Assembly (NCBI GenBank): GCA_905221605.1
Contig: CAJNDS010002446.1
Location: 304,537-365,536 of the forward strand
DNA length: 61,000 bases
From: Symbiodinium natans
Taxonomy: Eukaryota; Sar; Dinophyceae; Suessiales; Symbiodiniaceae
Direction: 5' to 3'
Part shown: positions 52,807 through 61,000 of the stretch, piece by piece
Layout: each line of letters starts with the position of its first letter
How positions within the stretch are numbered: the stretch's first letter is position 1
Notes under the pieces: generated by a model
Told to the model about the DNA's origin: nothing
Databases searched by the model: none
The model's input: the letters and a program-made list of their open reading frames with translations, nothing else
Made by a program: the position numbers and the translations under genes

Positions 52807-52949
52807 TGTAGTTTTTCATGGAGGAATTACACTCCTTTTGCGAGCTGTGCATACCATCGCTTTACCCTCGACTGTGGCTCAAGTTGCCGATAAAAAGAGG
52901 CGTACTTAACGGTTTATATGTTCCCTCATGTGCTGACCTGAAAACTTCA
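52807..52949 (+). repeat. 3' LTR (143 bp)
   Basis: Identical to 40555-40697 over its full length. Expected to supply transcript 3' end formation. Confidence 0.97.
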
Positions 52950-52954
52950 TAGTG
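52950..52954. other. Target-site duplication TAGTG, right copy
   Basis: Matches 40550-40554. Confidence 0.93.
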
Positions 52955-53129
52955 TCAACAATCCCGGGCTCGAGGCCATAAGTGCAGCGGAGATGCAGGC
53001 CGCTGCCGAATCGCCAGGGATCGCTGGTTCACTGGGTCCAGGGCGTGTTCAGGATTTAGGCACAATCCCAGGAGAGTGTAGGGTAGTTGTCGGCAATTGA
53101 AGCGGAGAGAGGACGATTTGCTTCCGATT

Positions 53130-53840
53130 GTTCTCGCAGGTTGGCTGCGAGATGATCCATGCTGTGTCAGCAGCGCAGGAAAAGGTGGAGGCTGGCGGGC
53201 AAACATGCAACCGTATCACTGTGTTCTGGCATTCGTGGTTCCCTGTTGATTCTGCATCAGTGGTTTTCCTGCTGTCTGCTGCTGTGGACCGCCTCTCTGC
53301 TGTCTGCCCCGCAATGTTCCCTGATGGCCAGGACCTTTCCGGGAGGATGTCAGCTCTGGAGAGAGCTTTGAGGAGACGGGCGCAGGCAGCCGTGACGGCA
53401 AGAGGAGCAGTTGTGAGAAGGCAGGCTTGGGCGCGGCAAGCTTTCGCCCAGGTACCCGTCCAGCCAGTGCCTGAGCCAAAGGTTGCACAGGCTACAGCAA
53501 CTCGCCAGCATCTACATGGAAGCAGCTCTAGGAGTGTTCTTATGTTCCCTTAATGTTCGCTGTCCGCTTCCTTCAGAGGCATGGGCCCCACCGGCGCCCG
53601 AAGAGCCCAAAGATGAGCCGGTGTCCTGGGCATCTCTGCATGTACTCGTTTTGAGATTGGGGGGAGTTTTTCTTACAAGGCTCCGCACGTCGCTGGAGTT
53701 CGATGGCACGCACCTTGCATGGCACGTGGAGCTCTCCGAGGACCCCCTCCCAAGCCTGATAGGAGCCACGACGCCCGAATGCAGATATGTATTACGCGCA
53801 CGGCAAGGAAAAAAGACGCGGTGCATGACACGAGATCGAA
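53130..53840 (+). CDS. Exon-like segments of an unrecognised protein
   Basis: Two + strand stretches look like protein: a basic helix around 53345-53470 (MSALERALRRRAQAAVTARG, then VVRRQAWARQAFAQ) and 53580-53750 (APEEPKDEPVSWASLHVLVL, later LEFDGTHLAWHVELSEDPLP). The second has the look of a beta-rich domain. Splice sites are not clear. No family is named. Confidence 0.35.
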
Positions 53841-53849
53841 GTGTGTTAT

Positions 53850-54170
53850 CCGTCTCTCTTTCTCTCTCCATTCTCTGCCTTTTATCTCTTCTCTCTCTTC
53901 TCTCTCTCTCTCATTTCTTCTCTCTCTCTCTCTCTCTTCCTCTCTCATCTCTCCTCAATCTCATCTATCTCTCCCTCTCCCTCTCCCTCTCCCTCTCCCT
54001 CTCCCTCTCCCTCTCCCTCTCTCTGTCTGTCTCTCGTTCATTTCTCTCTCATTCCCACTCTCTTTCTCTTTCTCATCTCGTTCACCTCTCTCTCCCTCTC
54101 TCCTTCTCCTCTCTCTCATCTCTCATTATCTCTCCCTCTCCCTCATTCGCTCACGTCTCATCTCATCAGC
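53850..54170. repeat. (TC)n / (CTCTCC)n low-complexity tract
   Basis: About 320 bp of CT-rich repeat, including a (TCCCTC)n block at about 53970-54020. Long Ser/Leu frames through it are artefacts. Confidence 0.9.
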
Positions 54171-54579
54171 CTCATCCTCGTAGCTGTCTGCACTTTCTCA
54201 ACGATTATACTGCAAAAGTGCCGACAGTCACAGTCACGAGGATGGACGGCGCACCTCCAAAACCCCTGAGAGCCCTGAGAGGCGTCATCCCCGTCACTGT
54301 CTGCACTTTTAAAGCATGCAGTGGCCGAACCAGGCCAAAATCCTGGGTTTCCGCAACCACAGCTCGATTCGTGCCACCGCGGGTGCATGCGACAGCTTTC
54401 GAATGCCTTCGGGAACGCTTTCGAACGCTTTCAAACGACAAAGCGCACGATGCACCGAAACTCCCCAACCCCTGGAGCCTCAGCTCTCGTTTCGAGAACT
54501 CTCCGCTACACATTCGGGAAAACATGCCAGCAAAACGGGAGCAAAACGTGGCAGAATGCAAGCTTGCAGCACCTAAGGA

Positions 54580-54719
54580 GCCCCGAAGCTTTGTGGATTT
54601 TTCTGGGGTTCATGTTTCTCCCTCTGCCCGAGAACTCGGAGCCTCCGCACTGCCTCTTCCACGAGAGCCTTGCGAAGTTGTCCACCTCCACAGCCGACTT
54701 CCCAGACGAAGACGACTGA
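54580..54719 (+). CDS. Possible terminal exon
   Basis: The frame ends in FLPLPENSEPPHCLFHESLA then KLSTSTADFPDEDD and TGA at 54717-54719. The acidic C-terminus looks like a natural protein end. No domain. Confidence 0.3.
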
Positions 54720-54779
54720 GGACTGCCAGGGTCCCGCCAGAGCCTAACTTGAGGATTTCCAGGGTCAGGATTGCCATAG

Positions 54780-55380
54780 GGTTTGGGGTTTAGGGTTTAG
54801 GGTTTAGGGTATCCTAATCAGAAAACATGCAGTGTCGTGTTCTTCAGTAGCTTGCCAGGAGCTTTTCTGTCCGAGAGCTGCTGGCGCAACGCGCCGTCTC
54901 GGAGGGGCGAAAAAACAGTGCGCGCTTCTGACGATGTTGGAGCTCAGTTGCGGGTCTTCGGGTGCGTTGTAAGTCGTTCGGTTTGTTTCCAGTAGAGCAG
55001 CTCGGCCACTCCCATTTGAGGTCGCCTCTCTTGGCATCGTGTGCTCCACACGTACCTGGGCAGCGATTGCAGCATTGGGACGTGATGGGATTGGTCACAC
55101 GATTGAAGACACCCTCGTATGACTGCTCAAGTCCTTAAACAACTGCAGGCTCTCACCCGAAGGAAGCGCGAGTATACCTGTTAAACCTGAGCCCGAAACC
55201 GTAAACCCAAATCCCTGGACTGCCCTAAACCCTGAACCCTAAACTGCCCGAAACCCTAAACCCTAAACCCTAAACCCTAAACCCTAAACCCTAAACCCTA
55301 AACCCTAAACTGCCCTAAACCCTCAACCCTATAAACCCTAAGCTTTTTTTTTTTTGGCTTCTTTGTAAGGCGAGCTCCTG
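54780..55380. repeat. TTTAGGG tract, spacer and CCCTAAA tract facing each other
   Basis: GGGTTTAGGG units at about 54780-54810 run in the opposite sense to CCCTAAA units at about 55215-55340, which are perfect over 55252-55309. Confidence 0.8.
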
Positions 55381-55470
55381 GCGGGCCAGCTCACCAAAGC
55401 GACGGAGGCCGCGGAGGCGACCCGCGCCGCTGTGCCGGATCCCAAGGAGACTGAGCAAAACATGAGAGAA
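55372..55470 (+). CDS. Exon-like Ala/Glu-rich helix
   Basis: After a T-rich tract and a TTGTAAG site, the frame reads GELLAGQLTKATEAAEATRA followed by AVPDPKETEQN. The pyrimidine tract upstream could be a splice acceptor. No family. Confidence 0.35.
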
Positions 55471-55648
55471 CAGACCTGACATACCAAAATATGAAGTAGG
55501 GTTTATATGACTGTTATTGGTGAGTAGAGAACAGACCTGACATACCAGAATATGAAGTAGGGTTTATATGACTGTTATTGGTGAGTAGAGAACAGACCTG
55601 ACATACCAAAATATGAAGTAGGGTTTATATGACTGTTCTTGGTGAGTG
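55466..55648. repeat. 61-bp tandem repeat, three copies
   Basis: Units start at 55466, 55527 and 55588 with GAGAACAGACCTGACATACC and run to TGTTATTGGTGAGTA. Only one or two bases differ between copies. Confidence 0.93.
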
Positions 55649-56350
55649 TATGTAAGGTTCCTTTTTGATATTGGTGAGTGTATATACTGGGTGTCCTTTT
55701 ATACCACAACTAGGTAGGCCCTTGGGACATTTTGTATTTTCCCTTATTTGGGTTTAGGAGGATCATATTCAGGAATCTTTTTCAGTTAGGGGCCAACCTA
55801 GAAAAATATACACATACTAGCCATCATATAGTCTCTTCATGGAGGAATGTACTAAGATAGTGACATTCTAATGCCATCATGGAATGATATGATGATATAG
55901 TAGTACAGTGGTAGTATCATATTGGAACTATGAGTATAACAATATCTAGTACTAGAATATAACAGTATAGCATAACTTAAATCATATCATAATATTCCAA
56001 TGTACTAATATAAGATTGTACTGATATCGCAATAGAACAATACAGCAGTATCATAATATCATGACATCACAATATCGTAATATCACAATATGGTAATATC
56101 GAAATATCTTGTGGCATAATATCCTGATACCATAGTATCCTCATATCATAATTTCATAGTATCATGATCTCAGAGTATCACACTATCACCATGTCATAGT
56201 ATCAGTATCATAATGCAACAATATCATACTATAATTCAATAAGCTCGCCAAAATATTCATATATTAGCAGAATGTAATCACACAACGATAATATTGACTT
56301 AATGACGGAATATACGTATGTACTATGACGGTAGTAGAATGATAGTTTGA
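55649..56350. other. AT-rich block with AATATC/ATAGTATC text
   Basis: Dense in ATCATAATATC, AATATCG and ATAGTATCA motifs from about 55850 to 56250, clearly unlike the GC-richer flanks. No ORF of note. Confidence 0.75.
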
Positions 56351-57820
56351 GAAAGGTTTCCCTACGCCCGGTTCAGGCCTGTAAACACAAGACTGGGGAG
56401 ACGGAAGCTTTGGGCTTTAGGCCTTAGCCCCATGAGCCCCGCAAGCCCTCAAGGCATCCCTGAAACCTTATATAAACCCTCTCAAACATCATTCATGGAC
56501 ACGAGGGACGGCAGCAGAGTACTTTTTGTGTTATGCTGCGCGCAAAGCCCGGATCCCGCCGAAGGTCGTCTCTGCTGGGTTGTGTCGACCTTGGCCAGGT
56601 GACAAAGCATCAAGTTTCCGATAACCCTAAGCACTACCCGGCCCAGACTGGAGTTGCTTGTGTGTGTGGAGTTGCTCTATGCTAGGGTGCCCTAAAAGGT
56701 ACCCCCCCCCCCCCCCAAAATCCTGATCCACAAGCTTGCTTGGACCTGCTTTTGCAGGTTCTCCCTCCGCCCACATATGGAAGCCCGCCTGAGTGGCAGG
56801 CAGGATTCAGGGGTTGAGGGTTTCTTGGGCTCATTCAGGAGACCCGCCTTGGATCGCAGGCTCTACGGCTGGATTTTGTCCAGGACTGGCCCGAGCTGGT
56901 GCCAGAAACTGAGACGGACAAGGGGTTTCGGTGTTGGAGTTTTGGTGCTGGGAATTTGTCTGGAGCAGCTGCCCCAATCAGACTCGCTGCTGCCACAGGG
57001 CGTGGCTGCCCGATCCGCTGCGGTTCCTGTTCCAGGCAGCTTGATGTACTTGCCTTGCCGAAGACAACCTGCAATTGCAAGATTTCGCGACCCTTCAAGA
57101 GGTGCAAGGGCCAATCCTTCGCAGCAACCGTTGGTGGCATGGAAGCGATGTTGTGACCGCCTCGACCGCTCTTGCAGCTCTCGCACCCTCCAAGCTGCAG
57201 AGGCGCAGCCGTTGGAGAGGCTGAGAGGACTTCTTTAAAAACATTCTTAATCGTTCAGCACGGATGCTTGTTAGCTGGCTGCAAGAACCAGAACCCGTGT
57301 GGGGAGTCATGTTGCTAATGTAGCACTGCAGTAGGACCCGTATCCCCCAAATGATAGGCCACCTGCCACCGGCTTTTCAAACAAAACCGCCCGAACTGCA
57401 CAAACCAGGGGAAAGGCAGACCTGTCCGAACTGCAAAACCAGCAGACCTCCAGCGCAACGCTGCTTCTGGCCCCGCCCCTTCATCGTCAGACTTTGAAAG
57501 TCCATGTCCTACTGCGGGTAGGGAGAAACATGGTTGGGAGTATGGATTTAAGCTGATGTAGATACATATGTACCAGACCCTAGACCACAAGTTTTACTAG
57601 AGCCGTACTGGGTGGGCGGCGGGGCACCGTGTATATGTATGTATATATGTAAACAGATACATCATACTACATTGTATATGTATACAGCGCGAGAATGGGA
57701 GCCCTCGTGATACTCAGCTTAGCCATCCGCAGATGGTCTCGTCTCTAGGGTTTCGCAGCGGAAGGTTACAGTGGCGATTAACTACTGATATGATTGTGGT
57801 ATGAGAAGACACTATATTGC
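56351..57820. other. Mostly unassigned; one exon-like piece
   Basis: Between AG-type sites at about 56850 an open stretch reads TRLGSQALRLDFVQDWPELV followed by PETE. A C run lies at 56702-56716. There is otherwise no domain. Confidence 0.35.
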
Positions 57821-57822
57821 CT

Positions 57823-57882
57823 ACATATATATATATATATATGCTCACCCCCCCCCCCCCCCCCCAATGGACCCACCGCGGG
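57823..57882. repeat. (AT)n-C(n)-AATGGACCCACCGCGGG module, left copy
   Basis: ACATATAT..., then GCTCA, a C run, and AATGGACCCACCGCGGG. The reverse complement of the same module is at 60433-60482. Confidence 0.85.
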
Positions 57883-57985
57883 TGGCATCCGAGTCCTAGC
57901 CAGATCAAGGGAACAACAACAAAACAAGAAACTAACAAAAAACAAATAACCAAAAACCAAAAACACCAAAAAAAACAAAAAAACA

Positions 57986-58960
57986 ATCTTTTCCAAAACT
58001 ATGGGGCTGGGGCGTCCAAAAGATGGTTTTTTTGGTTTTCTCGAGAAAAAGATGGGTTTTTTGGTTCGAAACCATCTTTTTCTCGAGAAAAAGATGGTTT
58101 TTGGAGGTCTTCTCCTGGTAAAACCATCTTTTTCTCGAGAAAAGGATGGTTTTTGGAGGTCTTCTCCTGGTAAAACCATCTTTTTCTCGAGAAAAAGATG
58201 GTTTCGAACCAAAAAACCATCTTTTTCTCGAGAAAACCCCAAAAAACCAAAAAAACCATCTTTTGGAGGCCCCATGGTTTTTTTTTGGTTTTCTCGAGAA
58301 AAAGATGGTTTTTTGGTTCGAAACCATCTTTTTCTCGAGAAAAAGATGGTTTTTGGAGGTCTTCTCCTGGGAAAACCATCTTTTTCTCGAGAAAAAGATG
58401 GTTTCGAACCAAAAAAACCATCTTTTTCTCGAGAAAACCAAAAAAACCAAAAAAACAAAAAACCAAAAAAAACAACCATCTTTTGGAGGCCCCAGCCCCC
58501 ATAGTTTTGGAAAAGATGGTTTTTTTGTTTTTTTTGGTTTTTTTGGTTTTTTTGGTTTTCTCGAGAAAAAGATGGTTTTTTGGTCGAAACGAAACCATCT
58601 TTTTCTCGAGAAAAAGATGGTTTTACCAGGAGAAGACCTCCAAAAACCATCTTTTTCTCGAGAAAAAGATGGTTTTCCCAGGAGAAGACCTCCAAAAACC
58701 ATCTTTTTCTCGAGAAAAAGATGGTTTCGAACCAAAAAAACCATCTTTTTCTCGAGAAAACCAAAAAAACCATCTTTTGGAGGCCCCAGCCCCATAGTTT
58801 TGGAAAAGATGTTTTTTTTTTTTGTTTTTTGGTTTTCTCGAGAAAAAGATGGTTTTTTGGTTGGAAACCATCTTTTTCTCGAGAAAAAGATGGTTTTGAG
58901 CAACCATCCTTCGAAAAACCATCTTTTTCTCGAGAAAAGATGGTTTTACCAGGAGAAGAC
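57986..58960. repeat. Fold-back array of CTCGAG-centred palindromes
   Basis: About 17 palindromes centred on CTCGAG, most with 13-base arms reading CCATCTTTTTCTC outward to inward, joined by two linker types. Linker 1 (TTTTTGGAGGTCTTCTCCTG) appears forward before about 58370 and reversed after about 58620. Linker 2 (TTTCGAACCAAAAAA) also appears in both orientations. A module with AGTTTTGGAAAAGATG appears three times (start of the array, 58477-58520 and 58771-58811). The whole can fold as nested hairpins. Long open frames on both strands (up to about 330 codons) follow from the symmetry and are not genes. Confidence 0.93.
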
Positions 58961-58964
58961 TTCT

Positions 58965-60295
58965 AATCCTTTAGGTATTGCCTAAACCTTTAATCCTAAA
59001 CCTTTAACTTTAAACCCTGCAGGGTTAACCCCGTGAGAAATTTAGAGATAGACCCCGAAAAGACCCTAAACCTTCTTACAGGGTGTAATGGTTTAAAAAC
59101 CGATGTATACCTGCAGGTGCTAGATCCATATAGGGTGCTAAGGTTCTGACCCTGAAGGGTTTAGGGTTAAGGCTTAAATGCCCTCTAGGTTTAAATGCCT
59201 TAGCCTTAAACCCCAACCCTTCAAACCTTCATCCTATGAGGTTTGAAGGTCAAGGGTTTAGGCTTGATTGCCGAGGGCTTTAGGGTCCTGACCCTAGAGG
59301 GTTTAGGGTTAAGGAATAGATGCCTAAACCTTAAACCCTTAAGGTTTAAACTCTATGGGCTTAGGTTTAAATGTCTAAATCTTAAACCCTAAACCTTTAA
59401 ACCTTCACACTACAAAGTTTAAGGGTGTTAAGGGTGACAAATTAATTACATACTTAGGTTTAAATGCCAAAATCTTAAACCCCAAACCTTTAAACCTTAA
59501 CCCTATAGGGTTTAAAAGTTCAGGGTTTATTGTTAATTGCCGTCTTAGGTTTAAATGTCTGAATTTTAAACCCTAAAACTTTAAACCTCCACCCTATAGG
59601 GTTTTAAAGGTTAAGGGTTTCGGTTTAATTGCAAGCTTAGATTTAAATGTCTAAGTAAAGAATCCTAAACCTTTAAATCTTATCCCTATAGGGTTTAGGT
59701 TAAGGGTTCAATATGAACTGTCGGCATAGGTCTAAATACCTAAACCTTAAACTTAAACCCTAAACCATTAAATATCTTAACCCTATAGGGTTTTAAGGTT
59801 AAAGGCTTAGCGTTAATTGCCGGAATCGGTTTAAATGCCTAAATCTTAAGCCCGAAACCTTTAAACCTTAGCCCAACAGGGTTTAAAGGCTAAGGGTTTA
59901 AAATTAATTGAAGTCTGAGATTTACATGCTTAAATCTTAAATCCTAAACCTTTAAAATCTTGACCCTACAGGGTTTAAAGGTTAAGGGTTTGGCTACAGG
60001 TTTAAATGGCTAAATCTTAAACCCTAAGCCTTTAAACCTTAGCCCTACAGGGTTTAAAGGTTAAGGGTTTAAAATTAGTTGCAGACTTAGGTTTAAATGC
60101 CTACATCTTAAACCTAAACCTGTAAAAATCTTAACCCTATAGAATTCAAAGGTTAAGGTTAGGGTTTAATTGCCGGCATAGGTTCAAATGCCTAAATCTT
60201 AAACCCTTAACCTTGAAACCTCAACCCTACAGGGTTTAAAGGTTAAGGGTTTTTTTGCAGGCTTAGGTTTAAATGCCTAAGTCTTAAATTATAAA
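58965..60295. repeat. ~90-bp satellite derived from TTTAGG/TTTAAG-type text
   Basis: A unit with AGGTTTAAATGCCTAAATCT, then TAAACCCTAAACCTTTAAAC, then CTTAACCCTATAGGG, then TTTAAAGGTTAAGGGTTT recurs. AGGTTTAAATG-type starts fall near 59183, 59350, 59455, 59547, 59638, 59727, 59828, 59920, 59998, 60090, 60180 and 60266, spaced mostly 86-92 bp. Each unit has internal dyad symmetry about CCCTATAGGG. Confidence 0.88.
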
Positions 60296-60432
60296 CAAAA
60301 GTCACAGAAAGAAACACCATCCGTGTGTGTGAGAGAGTGAATTAAGGAATACAGTCAAAAATCCGGTCACCGGAATATCACCAGACAGCATAGGTTTTAT
60401 CGGTATTTGCGGTACTTTTGCAAAGATCAAGG

Positions 60433-60482
60433 CCCGCGGTGGGTCCATTGGGGGGGGTGACCATATATATATATATATATGT
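60433..60482. repeat. (AT)n-C(n)-AATGGACCCACCGCGGG module, right inverted copy
   Basis: Reverse complement of 57823-57882, 2.6 kb away, enclosing the palindrome array and the satellite. Confidence 0.85.
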
Positions 60483-60762
60483 GTATTCTATGTTGCAATA
60501 TTCCAGTTGAGCTTCCGAGCGATTCAGCCATTCAGCCTTTGGACATTCGGGTTCTGTGCCGAGGTTTGGAATGCCACGGAGGAGCACCCCTGCTGGTCGA
60601 TGCAAGGCCCCGGGGATTTCTTGAATTTTTCGGCTCGGGTCCATCTTGTAACATGGAACTTCGAAAGGGGGGGTATCCCAAAAGGGATTCTATTTCATCT
60701 TGAAGCCCTGAAACCTCAATGTGCTGAATCCGAATGTTGGATGCTGATTAGTGTGGCCACCC

Positions 60763-60779
60763 CCACCCCCACCCCCCCG

Positions 60780-60813
<34 letters not shown>

Positions 60814-60889
60814 CCCCCCCCCCCCCCCCGCCCCCCCCCCCCCCCGCCCCCCCCCCCCCCCCCCCCGCCCCCCCCCCCCCCCCCCCCCC
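60763..60889. repeat. C-rich homopolymer tract
   Basis: Nearly pure C with a few G interruptions, G-rich on the - strand and able to form G-quadruplexes. The Gly-only frame on the - strand is an artefact. Length is unlikely to be exact in an assembly. Confidence 0.9.
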
Positions 60890-61000
60890 TAAAAAAAAGA
60901 AAAAACAAACTCAAAAAACAAACAAAGAAACAAGAACAGCCATCCCCGCCTTTAGTGCTGGGGGGGGATTCTTTTGGTGGGGGAGGGGGGGGGGGGGTTC

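Larger units (their letters stand above)
40555..52949 (+). mobile_element. Complete Ty1/copia-type LTR retrotransposon with accessory enzyme domains
   Basis: This 12,395-bp element has identical 143-bp LTRs starting TG and ending CA, a flanking TAGTG duplication, a primer-site-like sequence after the 5' LTR and a polypurine tract abutting the 3' LTR. Gag-protease and Pol are open throughout. Integrase precedes reverse transcriptase, which defines the copia order. A plain copia element is about 5 kb. The excess here is mostly a long C-terminal extension with oxygenase-like, SGNH-like and KptA/Tpt1-like domains. Identical LTRs and open frames imply recent insertion and possible current activity. 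Confidence 0.96.

Noticed and set aside
53483-54793. 436-codon frame on the + strand
   Set aside because: Its middle third is Ser/Leu from a (TC)n tract. Only short end pieces look like protein, so it is not a single gene.
57778-58985. Long overlapping open frames on both strands (about 330, 323 and 279 codons)
   Set aside because: They consist of repeated SFSREKDGF, FFSRKRWF and LFLEKKMV text that results from reading CTCGAG-centred palindromes in all frames. Symmetry, not coding, keeps them open.
60690-60914. Poly-Gly frame on the - strand
   Set aside because: Read of a C-rich homopolymer tract of doubtful length.

Overview
This window looks like nuclear DNA of a dinoflagellate, most likely a Symbiodiniaceae-type alga. 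That is an inference from four things. Telomere-type TTTAGGG/CCCTAAA repeats, perfect or decayed, are scattered throughout. Host genes appear only as short exon-like islands far apart. The recognisable host domains (an EF-hand voltage-gated cation channel; an ankyrin plus JmjC protein) are families common in dinoflagellates. Most of the clear coding sequence belongs to retrotransposons. There is no bacterial-style operon, and I recognised no rRNA, tRNA or CRISPR array.

Layout: 1-6976 holds decayed sequence and simple repeats with no confident gene. 6977-15094 is a degenerate non-LTR (LINE) retrotransposon whose second ORF has the order endonuclease, RNase H, reverse transcriptase; the same 8-bp microsatellite lies on both sides of it. 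16424-19502 contains exons of a voltage-gated cation channel with a C-terminal EF-hand. 22081-25020 contains exons of an ankyrin-repeat plus JmjC/cupin protein. 25020-40549 is mostly unassigned, with telomere-like tracts, a C4A4 tract, an AT-rich element with 39-bp terminal inverted repeats (32840-33575) and a few exon-like islands.

40555-52949 is a complete, apparently young Ty1/copia-type LTR retrotransposon of 12,395 bp. It has two identical 143-bp LTRs, a TAGTG target duplication, a polypurine tract, and intact Gag-protease and Pol frames. Pol is 2,874 residues, about twice what integrase-RT-RNase H needs. The extra C-terminal half reads, in order, as a 2-oxoglutarate/Fe(II) oxygenase-like domain, an SGNH-hydrolase-like domain, a KptA/Tpt1-like RNA 2'-phosphotransferase domain, a zinc ribbon and an unrecognised domain. 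A 22-nt hairpin (seven base pairs, one bulged base, usually a GNRA loop) recurs ten times in this element, in coding and non-coding positions and in two codon phases. Its paired bases covary. The domain cargo plus the dispersed hairpin family is the strongest candidate here for an undescribed system.

52950-61000 has a few exon-like pieces, then mostly structural repeats: (TC)n, a 61-bp tandem triplet, an AT-rich block, a fold-back array of about 17 palindromes centred on CTCGAG, a roughly 90-bp telomere-derived satellite, and a C-rich homopolymer tract.
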